DNA from: an uncultured Caulobacterales bacterium | GTDB lineage: Bacteria > Pseudomonadota > Alphaproteobacteria > Caulobacterales > Maricaulaceae | Assembly: GCA_937928165.1 (NCBI GenBank) | Contig: CALFVT010000009.1 | Span: 1 to 64,000 of the forward strand | Length of the DNA stretch: 64,000 nt | Direction: 5' to 3' | Shown: positions 10,146 through 20,125 of the stretch, one piece after another | Position numbering within the stretch: the first letter of the stretch is position 1 | How the letters are laid out: each line of letters opens with the position of its first letter | Program-made: the position numbers and the translations under genes | The notes under the pieces: generated by a model | What the model was told of the DNA's origin: nothing | Database searches by the model: none | What the model saw: the letters and a program-made list of their open reading frames with translations, nothing else

Positions 10146-11021
10146 ATGTATGAAAGCTTGGCGCGGGCCAAGATTAACTTGACGCTTCATGTGGGCACGC
10201 CGACTTCGAGCGGCGTATATGAAGGCTACCACCCCGTTGATAGCTTGGTCGTTTTCGCAGATATCGGCGACAATTTGCGTTATGATGCCGCCGGAGGCCC
10301 GCCAGGGGATATTGCGCTGACAATATCAGGTCCTTTTTCAGATGGTCTGGGCATAGCTTCCAGCAATCTTGTTTTAAAAGCTGCACGGGCTTTCTTTAAG
10401 TATTATAACATGACCCCTTGCGGGAGTTTTCACCTGATTAAAAATTTACCTCTCGCGTCGGGCATTGGCGGCGGCAGCGCCGATGCGGCGGCGGCGTTGC
10501 GGCTTTTAGGCGGCGCGTTTAAAACAGAGGCAAGCGATATGATGGATATTGCAACAAAAATTGGCGCAGATGTTCCCGTTTGCTATGTCTCCAAAACGGC
10601 CCATATGCAGGGCATAGGGGAGCAGGTCACGCTTAAGCCGGCATATAGCGAAATGGCGGCAATTTTGGTTAACCCCGGATTTGCGGTCTCTACGGCTGAT
10701 ATCTTTAATCGCTTTGATAGGGTTTTACCGCCGTCTCATGCGCTAAAGCCGCAAGTTTGGGACGGAAACTTATATGACGTAGCCAGTGTAGGGCGGAATG
10801 ATTTACAGCCCATAGCCATATCTTTACGGCCTGAAATAAACCACGTCATAAAAGACATATCACAGCAAGCGGGCTGCCGCTTGGCGCGTATGTCCGGCTC
10901 CGGCGCAACCTGTTTTGGGCTATTTGATAACGCGGTGGCGGCTAAATTAGCGGCGCAAGCTGTTACCTTAGAATACCCAAATTATTGGTGCCGCGCCGTA
11001 AGCTTAGGGGAGGGCCTATGA
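10146..11021 (+). CDS. ispE: 4-diphosphocytidyl-2-C-methyl-D-erythritol kinase
   Basis: A GHMP kinase of the MEP isoprenoid pathway, phosphorylating CDP-methylerythritol. The N-terminal ARAKINLTLHV motif and the ATP-binding PLASGIGGGSADAAAALRLL are the family hallmarks, and SGSGATCFGLF is the third GHMP motif. I start at ATG 10146, right before the conserved ARAKIN; an upstream ATG at 10125 would add seven residues. The stop overlaps the start of the next gene (ATGA at 11018-11021), so they are translationally coupled. Confidence 0.94.
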   Translation: MYESLARAKINLTLHVGTPTSSGVYEGYHPVDSLVVFADIGDNLRYDAAGGPPGDIALTISGPFSDGLGIASSNLVLKAARAFFKYYNMTPCGSFHLIKNLPLASGIGGGSADAAAALRLLGGAFKTEASDMMDIATKIGADVPVCYVSKTAHMQGIGEQVTLKPAYSEMAAILVNPGFAVSTADIFNRFDRVLPPSHALKPQVWDGNLYDVASVGRNDLQPIAISLRPEINHVIKDISQQAGCRLARMSGSGATCFGLFDNAVAAKLAAQAVTLEYPNYWCRAVSLGEGL

Positions 11022-12052
11022 TATCTCTTTTTGGCTTTGTATGTCTTAGTGCCTTTAGCGCCTCATTTATGGCTAGCCGCCTTATGGTTAAAGTGGGTGT
11101 GTCTGATATTCCTGTTGGCCGATCTAATCATAAAGCGCCTGTACCAACGGCGGGGGGGCTTGGGGTTTTATGCGGCGTAGCGGCCGGGTGTTTGGCATTA
11201 AGTCTGCCGTGGGCCGGGGGCGGCGTATTTTCGGATTTACCTGCTATTTTATCTCTCAGTTTTGCCATTGCGTTAACCGGGTTTTATGATGATCTTTATT
11301 CCCCGCCAACAGAGATTAAGTTTGGTATCTTCCTCGTGGTTTCAGGGCTTTTGATTTACGCCCTTGGAGTTATTACGGCGCTGCCTATCGGTGGACATGT
11401 TTTATCACTCCCTTTGTGGATCGGCGCTACGGGGAGTGTGCTTTGGGTGTTTGTCGTGATAAATAGTGTGAATTTCATGGACGGAGCTAACGGCTTTATG
11501 CCGGGCTGTATTATGATTGCTTTCACCGCCTTAGCTGCGATGAGCCTGAAGGAACAGGCCATTCAGACCTGTTGGCTTGCAAGTATCTGCGCGGCAGGCT
11601 GGGCTGGATTCTTGCCGTGGAACGCGCGGAAAAAAGCGATAATATTTGCCGGAGATATTGGCGCGTTACTCGCTGGGTTCATGTTTGCTGCTGCGGCTTT
11701 ATTATTTATCCGTGAAACCAATAATCACAATTTAGTTTATATGGGACCTTTATTGCTTCTTCCCTTTTTAGCGGATGTTCTTTTAACGCTTTTATGGCGG
11801 CTTAAGCGGCGGCAAAACCTTTTGCGGCCGCACCGAGACCATTTATATCAGCGGGCAATACGCTGCGGCCTGACCCACCGCCGTATATCACTCATATATT
11901 ATGCGGCCTTTGCCATATGCGGCGCAGCGGCCTATGGGGTGCTGGGTCAAGACAGCAAGGTGGTTTTTTGGGGCTTTGCTGCTATGACGGCTTTATCCAT
12001 TATGGTCTATAGTTTAGGCCATATGACGTGGCGAGTAGAGGATATTAATTAA
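11018..12052 (+). CDS. WecA/MraY-like undecaprenyl-phosphate sugar-1-phosphate transferase
   Basis: A 344-residue polytopic membrane protein of glycosyltransferase family 4 (WecA/MraY type), which moves a sugar phosphate from a UDP-sugar onto a polyprenyl phosphate carrier to start a surface polysaccharide. Motifs: GFYDDLYSP, VNFMDGANGF, FAGDIGALLAGF and LLRPHRDHLYQR near the C-terminus. Start ATG 11018 has an AGGGGAGGG ribosome binding site within ispE and overlaps the ispE stop. Its stop overlaps by 8 bp the end of the convergent polyprenyl synthase gene, whose product may supply related lipid carriers. Confidence 0.88.
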   Translation: MISLFGFVCLSAFSASFMASRLMVKVGVSDIPVGRSNHKAPVPTAGGLGVLCGVAAGCLALSLPWAGGGVFSDLPAILSLSFAIALTGFYDDLYSPPTEIKFGIFLVVSGLLIYALGVITALPIGGHVLSLPLWIGATGSVLWVFVVINSVNFMDGANGFMPGCIMIAFTALAAMSLKEQAIQTCWLASICAAGWAGFLPWNARKKAIIFAGDIGALLAGFMFAAAALLFIRETNNHNLVYMGPLLLLPFLADVLLTLLWRLKRRQNLLRPHRDHLYQRAIRCGLTHRRISLIYYAAFAICGAAAYGVLGQDSKVVFWGFAAMTALSIMVYSLGHMTWRVEDIN

Positions 12053-13064
12053 TACGTTCAACGACGTAGCTGACAAGCGCTTTAAGGGTATCGCGAAGCG
12101 GTGAGGGCGGGAAAATATCCAGCCCTGCTTGGGCTTCATCTGCATAGGATTTAGCTAGCTCTAGAGTCGAGGTGAGCGCCCCCGTTTTGCGTAATAATGA
12201 AACGGCCCGTTCAAGGTCTGTCCCGCTTTGCTCATGGTCAACAATTACGCGCTTCCAGAAATCTTTATCATCTCCGCTGGCGGCGTTATAGGCGCGAATA
12301 ACAGGCAGGGTTACTTTGCCTTCACGGAAATCATCCCCGATAGACTTCCCAAGGGCGCTTTCCATGCCGCCGTAATCTAGTGTGTCATCGACGAGCTGAA
12401 AGGCGAGGCCGAGTTTAAGACCGTAATCTCGTAGGGCGTCTCGCTCTGCTACGGGGCGGTCGGCAATCACAGGCGCAACTTCGGTGGCCGCCGCAAAGAG
12501 CGCCGCCGTTTTTGCTTTAATCACGCTCATATAAGCGTCTTCTGTCATGGCAATATCGCGCAGCGCGGCGAGCTGTTGCACTTCCCCTTCGGCAATAACC
12601 GATGAGGCCGTGGAAAGAATGCCAAGGGCTTCCATAGACCCGGCTTCGACCATAAGGTTAAAAGCCCGCGCAAAAAGGAAATCCCCGACCAAAATAGAGG
12701 CAGAATTTCCCCAAATAAGGTTTGCCGGTTTCTGTCCGCGCCGCAGGGCACTTTCATCAACCACATCATCATGCAGCAAAGTGGCACTGTGGATAAATTC
12801 AACGGCGGCGGCCAATTTATGATGGGCATCATCCGCGTTATAGCCGCAAAGCTGCGCACTCGCGACAGTCAAGAGGGGCCGTAAACGCTTCCCGCCCGCG
12901 CCGACTAAGTGATGGGCAAGATTAGGGATAAGCCCAACCGGGCTTTGCATACGGTCTAAGATAATGGCATCAACGGCCGCCATATCATCACTTGATAGAT
13001 CAAAGAGACGCTGTGCGGGGGATTGCGCCCTGTCTGGCTGTGCTTGTTTTGCAGGTATGACCAC
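12045..13064 (-). CDS. ispB: Long-chain polyprenyl diphosphate synthase (octaprenyl/decaprenyl type)
   Basis: A 339-residue trans-prenyltransferase that builds the quinone side chain. Both aspartate-rich motifs are present: LLHDDVVDES (about residue 95-104) and LVDDTLDY (about 220-227). GGKRLRPLL in the N-terminal part is also typical. Chain length (8 to 10 units) cannot be told from sequence by eye. Convergent with the WecA-like gene, sharing 8 bp at the 3' ends, and divergent from the DUF2007 gene. Context with ispE fits isoprenoid supply. Confidence 0.93.
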   Translation of the reverse strand: MVIPAKQAQPDRAQSPAQRLFDLSSDDMAAVDAIILDRMQSPVGLIPNLAHHLVGAGGKRLRPLLTVASAQLCGYNADDAHHKLAAAVEFIHSATLLHDDVVDESALRRGQKPANLIWGNSASILVGDFLFARAFNLMVEAGSMEALGILSTASSVIAEGEVQQLAALRDIAMTEDAYMSVIKAKTAALFAAATEVAPVIADRPVAERDALRDYGLKLGLAFQLVDDTLDYGGMESALGKSIGDDFREGKVTLPVIRAYNAASGDDKDFWKRVIVDHEQSGTDLERAVSLLRKTGALTSTLELAKSYADEAQAGLDIFPPSPLRDTLKALVSYVVERIN

Positions 13065-13186
13065 AAATCTATTCCTTTTTGCCCAAAGCTAAGCTACGCC
13101 TGCTTGGGCGGCGCGGCAAGAGCTTTTGTGCTTTATTCGCAGAGCGTTATTGCCGCACTACAAAACTGCGTGAACAGGTCTTGATA

Positions 13187-13411
13187 ATGAAATGTATAAT
13201 CCGAACCAATGACCTTGTCACACTAAGCTTTGCGGAGGCTATCTTGAAAGATAGCGGCATTGAGCATTTTGTTATGGATCAACATATGAGCTTGATGGAA
13301 GGCTCGGTTGGGGCCATCCCGCGCCGCCTTATGGTGATTGACGATGACGAGGCGGCGGCGCGGCGGGCGCTAAGTTTGGCGGGGCTTGAAATTGAACTGA
13401 CGCCGCTTTGA
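13187..13411 (+). CDS. DUF2007 small protein
   Basis: A 74-residue protein matching the DUF2007 (putative signal transducing protein) pattern: MKCIIRTNDLVTLSFAEAIL opens a small ferredoxin-like fold, and the tail has the VIDDDEAAARRAL element. I start at ATG 13187 because upstream codons (from 13079) do not resemble the family. Function unknown; in many alphaproteobacteria it lies between the polyprenyl synthase gene and a methyltransferase gene, and here it is followed by glyQ. Confidence 0.8.
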   Translation: MKCIIRTNDLVTLSFAEAILKDSGIEHFVMDQHMSLMEGSVGAIPRRLMVIDDDEAAARRALSLAGLEIELTPL

Positions 13412-13473
13412 TAAAAGCTTGAAATTCGCCCCATTGGGCTTATTGATAGCGCAAATTAATCAGAGACCTTATC

Positions 13474-14391
13474 ATGCCTGACCGCGGTAAAACTTTATCT
13501 TTTCAAAGCCTGATTCTGACACTGCAAACTTACTGGGCAGAGCAGGGCTGCACCATCCTCCAGCCCTTCGATACCGAGGTCGGCGCGGGCACGCTGCATC
13601 CTGCGACTGTGCTGCGTTCACTGGGGCCAAAGCCGTGGAATGTGGCCTATGTGCAACCGTCACGCCGCCCGGCCGATGGGCGCTACGGGGAGAACCCCAA
13701 CCGCTTGCAGCATTATTACCAGTTTCAAGTCATTATGAAACCGAATCCGAAAAACCTCCAAGCGCTTTATCTCGGCAGTCTTGAGGCGATTGGCATTGAT
13801 ATGGATATTCACGATATCCGCTTTGTCGAAGATGATTGGGAAAACCCGACCGTCGGCGCATGGGGGCTCGGCTGGGAGGTGTGGTGTGATGGTATGGAAG
13901 TCTCCCAATATACCTATTTCCAACAAGTCGGCGGGCTGGATGTGGACTTAGTATCTGGCGAGCTGACTTATGGCCTCGAGCGCCTAGCGATGTATGTGCA
14001 AAATGTCGATAATGTTTACGACCTTGTGTTTACGGACGCCAATAAGGCGAACGGCACCCCCGAAGTGCTTTATGGGGATGTGTTTCACCAAAACGAAGTG
14101 CAGCAATCGACCTATAATTTTGAGCATTCTAATACGGAAAACACCCTTAAGAAATTTGAAATGGCCGAAGCGGAGTGTAAAGCGCTGCTTGCGCTAAAAA
14201 AACCGCTCCCGCTCCCGGCTTATGAACATGCCCTCAAGGCGTCCCATTTATTTAATCTGCTCGATGCGCGCGGCGTGGTCTCGCCGACCCAAAGGCAAGA
14301 ATATATTAAGCGCGTGCGCGACCTCGCCAAAGGCTGCGCGGAAGCTCATGTAGCGGGTGAGAATACCGCACAAGATAGGGCGTGGTCATGA
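13474..14391 (+). CDS. glyQ: Glycine--tRNA ligase alpha subunit
   Basis: A 305-residue alpha subunit of the bacterial heterotetrameric glycyl-tRNA synthetase. It binds glycine and ATP and forms the adenylate. Recognisable blocks: [39 protein letters not shown] and [11 protein letters not shown]. The stop overlaps the ATG of the next small gene by ATGA (14388-14391), and the beta subunit follows after it. Confidence 0.97.
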   Translation: MPDRGKTLSFQSLILTLQTYWAEQGCTILQPFDTEVGAGTLHPATVLRSLGPKPWNVAYVQPSRRPADGRYGENPNRLQHYYQFQVIMKPNPKNLQALYLGSLEAIGIDMDIHDIRFVEDDWENPTVGAWGLGWEVWCDGMEVSQYTYFQQVGGLDVDLVSGELTYGLERLAMYVQNVDNVYDLVFTDANKANGTPEVLYGDVFHQNEVQQSTYNFEHSNTENTLKKFEMAEAECKALLALKKPLPLPAYEHALKASHLFNLLDARGVVSPTQRQEYIKRVRDLAKGCAEAHVAGENTAQDRAWS

Positions 14392-14804
14392 GAAGCGGCG
14401 CGTGTCTTTCACTCCTCGCCTTAGCCGCCTGTTCAGGCGGGGCGGAGACGCTGACAGTGGATGATTTTGCTTTGCTAGATTTGCCGTGGCCCGCTTATTG
14501 TGATTTTTATAAAGATGAAGCCAGTCAAGCGGCAGGACGTGCCGTTTTTGCGTCGCAGTTTAATAGCTCCAATCCGGCCTATATAATGCGTATCAATGGT
14601 GAATTTCGAACATTTTCTGACCGAACGCAGCATAAGCAAGGTCAAACATCGGTGTGGGCGTTCAAAGATGATAATTACGCGCTTGAACTTGACTTAAATA
14701 ACAGATCTGATGTGCCTGAAATTCAAACTTATACAGGGCAGTTGCGGCTCGTGCAGGGCCCACAGGCACAAACATTCAGTATTATTGGACGGTGTAGCGC
14801 ATAA
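14388..14804 (+). CDS. Small lipoprotein of unknown function between glyQ and glyS
   Basis: A 138-residue product with a lipoprotein signal (LALAACSGG lipobox near residue 17), predicted to be exported. No domain recognised. It overlaps glyQ by 4 bp at its start and glyS by 1 bp at its end (TAATG at 14802-14806), so all three are translationally coupled. Finding an exported lipoprotein between the two synthetase subunits is odd functionally; similar small hypothetical genes are sometimes seen there in alphaproteobacteria, as far as I recall. Two Cys remain in the mature part besides the lipobox Cys. Confidence 0.78.
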   Translation: MRSGACLSLLALAACSGGAETLTVDDFALLDLPWPAYCDFYKDEASQAAGRAVFASQFNSSNPAYIMRINGEFRTFSDRTQHKQGQTSVWAFKDDNYALELDLNNRSDVPEIQTYTGQLRLVQGPQAQTFSIIGRCSA

Positions 14805-17212
14805 TGGCTGAACTTTTTATTGAAATATTTTCCGAAGAAATTCCGGCGCGGATGCAGGAACGGGCAGGCGCGGATTTGGCGAAGGCCTTAAGTGATGGCC
14901 TGACCAAGGCTGGGCTATCGGTTGACGGTGCGCAGAGCCTCACAGGGCCGCGGCGGCTTGTGTTCACGGCAGATGTGCCGCTGCGCTCGCCGGATATTTC
15001 TGAAGAGCGCAAGGGCCCGCGCGTGGGCGCGCCTGAACGTGCCCTTGAAGGCTTTATGAAAGCGGCGGGGTTGTCTGATATTTCGCAGGCGGAAACTCAT
15101 GAGGACAAGAAAGGCGCGTTTTACATTGCCAAGATTGAAAAACCGGGCCTCCCAAGCGCGGAGATTGTCGCGGGGCTTCTGCCTGAGATTATGAATAATT
15201 TCCCATGGCCGAAATCTATGAAATCTGGCGGTGCGAGTTTTCGCTGGGTGCGGCCTCTACAAGGCATAATTTGTCTGCTGGACGGGGATGTTATCAACAT
15301 AGAAATCGGCGGCATTAAGTCAGGCCGCAATACAGAAGGCCACCGCCGTCTTGGCCTCGGCCCTTATAGCGTTAAAAACTTTGCGGACTATAAAGCACAG
15401 CTTGAAGGCTCTCATGATCTTGGGGGCCATGTCATGCTGGATGCTGCGGCGCGGAAAGATAAAATTCTCGCAGACGCCAAAGCCGTCTGCGCGGCTAAAG
15501 GCTTGGAACTTGCCGAAGATATTGGCCTGTTAAATGAAGTTGCAGGACTGGCGGAATGGCCCGTTGTGCTCTTGGGGGATATGGATGAGCGGTTTTTGGA
15601 ACTGCCCGCTGAGGTTATCCGCCTGACCCTAAAATCGCACCAAAAAACTTTTACGGTACGCGATCCGAAGACGGGCAAGCTCGCGCCGCATTATATTATT
15701 ATCGCCAATCAAATTGCGCCTGACGGGGGCGAGGCGATTAAGGCGGGGAACGGTAAAGTTATTTCGGCGCGGCTCTCCGATGCACGGTTTTTCCAAGATG
15801 AAGACCGCAAACATAGCCTTGAGAGCTATTATGATAAGCTCGGCACAGTGGTGTTTCACAAAAAGCTTGGGTCTATCAAAGATAAAGCGGAGCGGGTCGC
15901 CGCTCTCGCGCGGGAGCTTGCGCCAAAGGTCGGGGCAAACCCCGATGTAGCCGAGACAGCCGCGAGGCTCGCCAAATGTGATTTGGTCACGCAGACGGTG
16001 ATTGAGTTTACCTCCCTCGAAGGCCAAATCGGCGGCATGATGTACCGCCATGAAGGCGGCGATGCGGATATCGCTCTCGCCATAGAGCAGCATTATAAAC
16101 CCAAAGGGCCGAGCGATGCCGTGCCGAGCAACCCTGTCGCTGTGGCCGTGGCCCTTGCGGATAAGCTCGATAGTTTAGTGGGCTTTTGGGCGATTGATGA
16201 AAAACCCACGGGGAGTAAAGATCCCTTTGCCCTAAGGCGGGCGGCCCTGGGCGTGGTACGGATTATTTTGGAAAATGAGGTTCGGTTTAAATTATCTAAG
16301 CAAATTAAATTTTCTATATTTCAGCTCAGAAAGCAGCAATTATATAAAGAAGTTAGGCAAAACTTATTTGTGCCTTGTGAAGTTCCAGAAGGAAATATTT
16401 GGAAGAATAGTACGGCTGCAAAAGTAGAACTAGAAAATACAGTATTCGCAAAATTTCCTATTGTATGGCCAAATGAAGTTGGCCAGTGCTTCGAAGATAT
16501 AGATTATCTTGCGCAAAGCTTTAGTGAAATTGCAACTGACTTTCCATCGAATAGACCTATACCTTTAAAAAAAGCTACTTTAAGAATCGTTGGTGAAGAT
16601 GGTGAGTTTCTTACAATAGATGACCCTGATGATTTAATTACGTCTGCAGTTACAATATCAACTAAGTCTATCTCTGCATTTGATGAAATAGCTAACCTCC
16701 TCGCCTTCATCTTCGACCGCCTCAAAGTCTATCTCCGCGATAAAGGCATTCGCCATGACATCATAGATGCTGTGCTGGGTAATGGCGAGGATGACCTTGT
16801 TGCGATCGTCAACCGCGTTGAAGCGCTGCAAGCTTTCCTCTCGACTGATGATGGGGAAAACCTCATGGCGGGCTATAAGCGGGCGGCGAATATCCTAAAG
16901 GCGGAAGCGAAAAAGGCCAAGGGTGAGCCCTTACCCACTGGCGCGCCGGACAAACCCGCCCAAGCGGAGGCCGTTGCGCTTTATGACGCCCTGAATAGCG
17001 TTAAACCCGCGATTGAGTCGGCGCTGGCGGATGAAAACTACGCGCTGGCGATGCAGGAATTGTCAAAATTACGCGCGCCGATTGATGGTTTTTTCGATCA
17101 TGTGACAGTTATTGACGATGACACCGCTGTCATGAAAAACAACCTTAGACTCCTTCTGCTAATTCGTGATACGGCGCGGCAGATCGCAGATTTTGAGGCG
17201 ATACAAGGCTAA
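14804..17212 (+). CDS. glyS: Glycine--tRNA ligase beta subunit with large AT-rich insertion
   Basis: The 802-residue beta subunit of glycyl-tRNA synthetase, which binds tRNA. Family blocks are clear: ELFIEIFSEEIPARM at the N-terminus, LRRAALGVVRIILEN (about 479-493) and FIFDRLKVYLRDKGIRHD near 635. The usual length is about 690-700. The excess is explained by an in-frame segment between residues about 497 and 628 (nucleotides about 16290-16690), whose base composition is strongly AT-rich and whose codon use differs from the rest of the gene. The reading frame is open through it, so the product may be full length. C-terminal anticodon-binding (DALR-like) helices are intact. Confidence 0.95.
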   Translation: MAELFIEIFSEEIPARMQERAGADLAKALSDGLTKAGLSVDGAQSLTGPRRLVFTADVPLRSPDISEERKGPRVGAPERALEGFMKAAGLSDISQAETHEDKKGAFYIAKIEKPGLPSAEIVAGLLPEIMNNFPWPKSMKSGGASFRWVRPLQGIICLLDGDVINIEIGGIKSGRNTEGHRRLGLGPYSVKNFADYKAQLEGSHDLGGHVMLDAAARKDKILADAKAVCAAKGLELAEDIGLLNEVAGLAEWPVVLLGDMDERFLELPAEVIRLTLKSHQKTFTVRDPKTGKLAPHYIIIANQIAPDGGEAIKAGNGKVISARLSDARFFQDEDRKHSLESYYDKLGTVVFHKKLGSIKDKAERVAALARELAPKVGANPDVAETAARLAKCDLVTQTVIEFTSLEGQIGGMMYRHEGGDADIALAIEQHYKPKGPSDAVPSNPVAVAVALADKLDSLVGFWAIDEKPTGSKDPFALRRAALGVVRIILENEVRFKLSKQIKFSIFQLRKQQLYKEVRQNLFVPCEVPEGNIWKNSTAAKVELENTVFAKFPIVWPNEVGQCFEDIDYLAQSFSEIATDFPSNRPIPLKKATLRIVGEDGEFLTIDDPDDLITSAVTISTKSISAFDEIANLLAFIFDRLKVYLRDKGIRHDIIDAVLGNGEDDLVAIVNRVEALQAFLSTDDGENLMAGYKRAANILKAEAKKAKGEPLPTGAPDKPAQAEAVALYDALNSVKPAIESALADENYALAMQELSKLRAPIDGFFDHVTVIDDDTAVMKNNLRLLLLIRDTARQIADFEAIQG
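16290..16690 (+). other. AT-rich in-frame insertion within glyS
   Basis: About 400 bp of clearly AT-rich sequence inside a GC-richer gene, without stop codons. It encodes roughly 130 residues rich in Lys, Ile, Phe, Asn and Glu that do not resemble the short linker normally between the two flanking glyS blocks. No inverted repeats or duplication at the edges were seen by eye, so it does not look like a recent simple transposition. The borders are approximate. Confidence 0.7.
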
Positions 17213-17300
17213 TATTGCGGCGGCGGTTTTCACCGTCATCATATACAGCCTCGCCTTAAATCATGCGTCACATGAGTGTGCGGCATAGAGGTAGCTGATC

Positions 17301-19970
17301 ATGACAAAATGGATTTATGCATTTGGCGGCGGTAAAGCGGACGGCAATACCGCGATGAAAAACCTTTTGGGCGGAAAGGGCGCTAATCTGGCCGAAATGG
17401 CCTCGCTTGGCCTGCCGGTTCCTCCCGGCTTTACGATGACCACAGAGGTTTGCACATCCTATTATGAAAATGGGGAGACCTATCCTGACGGCCTGGACGG
17501 ACAGGTGGAAGACGGCCTTGCCCATATCGAGCAAACAACGGGTAAAATCTTTGGCGATAAGACCAACCCGCTTTTAGTCTCTGTGCGCTCTGGTGCGCGG
17601 GCGTCTATGCCGGGCATGATGGATACGGTGCTGAATTTGGGCCTCAATGATGAAACCGTCGAAGGGCTTGCGGCCCTGTCTGGTGATCGCCGCTTTGCCC
17701 TCGATAGCTACCGCCGCTTTATCACCATGTATTCTGATGTGGTCTTGGGGGTGCATCACCATTTGTTTGAAGACATCCTCGATCAGCATAAAGATGATCT
17801 TGGGGTGATGCTTGATACGGATATGGACGCAGATAATTGGGCCGAGGTGATTAAAGATTATAAACAAGCGGTTCGTGATGAGCTTGGCCATGATTTCCCG
17901 CAAGATGCCCGCGCTCAGCTTCAAGGGGCGATTGACGCCGTATTTGGCTCTTGGATGAATGAGCGGGCGGTGGTTTATCGCCGCCTCAATGATATTCCCG
18001 CTGCATGGGGTACGGCCGTGAATGTACAGGCCATGGTGTTTGGCAATATGGGCGAAACCTCCGCAACGGGCGTGGCTTTTACCCGTGATCCGTCCACTGG
18101 CGAGAATGAATATTACGGCGAGTTTTTAATCAACGCCCAAGGTGAAGATGTGGTGGCGGGTATTCGTACGCCGCAAACCCTGACCAAACGTGCGCGGCTG
18201 GCGATGGAAGATGACGCCTTATCTATGGAAGAGGCTCTGCCTGATGTTTACGCGCAATTAGCGGCGACATTTGAAACCCTCGAAGCCCATTACCGGGACA
18301 TGCAGGATATTGAATTTACCGTCGAGCGCGGTCAGCTCTGGATGCTGCAAACCCGCACAGGCAAGCGTACGGCGAGAGCGGCCCTTAAAATTGCCGTGGA
18401 CATGGCCGAGGCGGCGCAAATTAACAAGGATGAAGCTTTGATGCGCGTTGACCCGCTCTCCCTCGATCAGCTGTTACATCCGGCGCTTGATGAGAAAGCC
18501 CCGCGTGACCTCATTGTCACGGGCCTTCCGGCCTCTCCCGGTGCGGCCATTGGCGAAGTGGTTTTTAATTCTGACGAAGCCGAGTCCAAAGCTAAGGCGG
18601 GGCATAAGGTTATTCTCGTGCGCGTAGAAACGAGTCCTGAGGATATACACGGCATGCACGCCGCCGAAGCGATTGTCACGGCGCGGGGCGGCATGACCTC
18701 TCATGCAGCCGTCGTCGCCCGCGGCATGGGCCGTCCCTGCGTATCGGGCGCGGGTGATTTGCGGATTAATTATGATGCCAATGAATTTACGGCTTCGGGC
18801 CGCACCGTGAAGGCAGGGGATGTCGTGACCGTGAACGGTGCATCTGGCGAGGTTTTCGCGGGGGCTGTGGATATGGTACAGCCTGAACTTTCTGGTGATT
18901 TTGCTAAGATCATGCGCTGGGCCGATGAGCTACGCAGTCTCGGGATTCGCGCCAATGCGGAAACGCCTCTGGATGTGCAAACCGCCAAAGATTTCGGCGC
19001 GGAGGGCATTGGTCTGTGCCGCACGGAACATATGTTTTTCGAAGCCGAACGTTTGGCCAATTTTCGCCAAATGATACTGGCCGCCGATAAAGCGGGCCGC
19101 GAGACGGCTTTGGCCAAGATACTACCCATGCAATCTGCGGATTTTGTGAAGATATTTGAAATTATGGGCGGGCTTCCGTTTACGGTGCGTTTGCTTGATC
19201 CGCCGCTCCATGAATTTTTGCCGCATTCCGGTGATGATATATCCGCCGTGGCGCAGGCCACAGGATTATCCGCAGATGAGTTGATGACGCGGGCCCGTGA
19301 TTTGGATGAGAGCAATCCTATGCTTGGCCACCGAGGCTGCCGCCTTGGGATTTCTTATCCTGAAATTTATGAAATGCAGGCACGGGCTATTTTTCAGGCC
19401 CAGCGTAGTGTCCTTCAAGCCGGCCATGCGAGCCCCATTGTTGAGATTATGGTACCCTTAGTGTCCTCCGCCAAAGAGCTAGAGATATTAAAGGCGCGGA
19501 TTGACGCCGTGGCCGCAGAATTTGCAGTCAGTGGTGATGCGCCGCTTTATACGGTTGGCACCATGATCGAACTCCCGCGCGCAGCGCTGCGGGCCGGGGA
19601 TATCGCGGTCCATGCAGAGTTTTTCTCTTTCGGGACAAATGATCTGACACAAACAACTTTTGGCCTCTCCCGTGATGATGCAGGGCGGTTCTTGCCGGAT
19701 TACGTGGCCCACGGTATTGTGGAAAAGGACCCTTTTGTTACGCTCGACCAAGACGGCGTTGGGGATTTGATCGAAATTGCCGAATCCCGTGGCCATGCGG
19801 CGCGGCCGAATATGAAAATGGGGATTTGCGGCGAACATGGCGGCGATCCAGCCTCTATAGATTTCTGCCACCGTGCGGGCTTGAATTACGTGTCTTGCTC
19901 CCCATATCGTGTGCCGATCGCCCGTTTAGCCGCCGCCCAGGCGGCAATAGCGGCGAAAAACGAAGGTTAA
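17301..19970 (+). CDS. ppdK: Pyruvate, phosphate dikinase
   Basis: An 889-residue PPDK, interconverting pyruvate + ATP + Pi with PEP + AMP + PPi. The N-terminal ATP-grasp part starts WIYAFGGGKADGN and GGKGANLAEMASLGLPVPPG. The swivelling phosphohistidine domain has GGMTSHAAVVARGMGRPC, with the catalytic His at about residue 468. The C-terminal PEP-binding barrel has GTNDLTQTTFGLSRDD and GICGEHGGDP. Length is standard for bacteria (870-890). It follows glyS by 88 bp on the same strand, a common alphaproteobacterial order. Confidence 0.97.
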   Translation: MTKWIYAFGGGKADGNTAMKNLLGGKGANLAEMASLGLPVPPGFTMTTEVCTSYYENGETYPDGLDGQVEDGLAHIEQTTGKIFGDKTNPLLVSVRSGARASMPGMMDTVLNLGLNDETVEGLAALSGDRRFALDSYRRFITMYSDVVLGVHHHLFEDILDQHKDDLGVMLDTDMDADNWAEVIKDYKQAVRDELGHDFPQDARAQLQGAIDAVFGSWMNERAVVYRRLNDIPAAWGTAVNVQAMVFGNMGETSATGVAFTRDPSTGENEYYGEFLINAQGEDVVAGIRTPQTLTKRARLAMEDDALSMEEALPDVYAQLAATFETLEAHYRDMQDIEFTVERGQLWMLQTRTGKRTARAALKIAVDMAEAAQINKDEALMRVDPLSLDQLLHPALDEKAPRDLIVTGLPASPGAAIGEVVFNSDEAESKAKAGHKVILVRVETSPEDIHGMHAAEAIVTARGGMTSHAAVVARGMGRPCVSGAGDLRINYDANEFTASGRTVKAGDVVTVNGASGEVFAGAVDMVQPELSGDFAKIMRWADELRSLGIRANAETPLDVQTAKDFGAEGIGLCRTEHMFFEAERLANFRQMILAADKAGRETALAKILPMQSADFVKIFEIMGGLPFTVRLLDPPLHEFLPHSGDDISAVAQATGLSADELMTRARDLDESNPMLGHRGCRLGISYPEIYEMQARAIFQAQRSVLQAGHASPIVEIMVPLVSSAKELEILKARIDAVAAEFAVSGDAPLYTVGTMIELPRAALRAGDIAVHAEFFSFGTNDLTQTTFGLSRDDAGRFLPDYVAHGIVEKDPFVTLDQDGVGDLIEIAESRGHAARPNMKMGICGEHGGDPASIDFCHRAGLNYVSCSPYRVPIARLAAAQAAIAAKNEG

Positions 19971-20125
19971 TGACATTAAATTGAGTGGCGGTTTATAGTT
20001 TTCCTGCCTATTGGCACTGCAATTCTATCAACGCCTGTAAAGGAAGTGTTAATATTAAGGCGCAAAGCTTGCATTTAGGTGATTCTAAGTGTAGGAGCGC
20101 GCCAATTTTGAAAAACAGGTCTTAT

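Noticed and set aside
15629-16093. 154-codon ORF antisense to glyS
   Set aside because: Fully inside a conserved gene on the other strand and without family resemblance.
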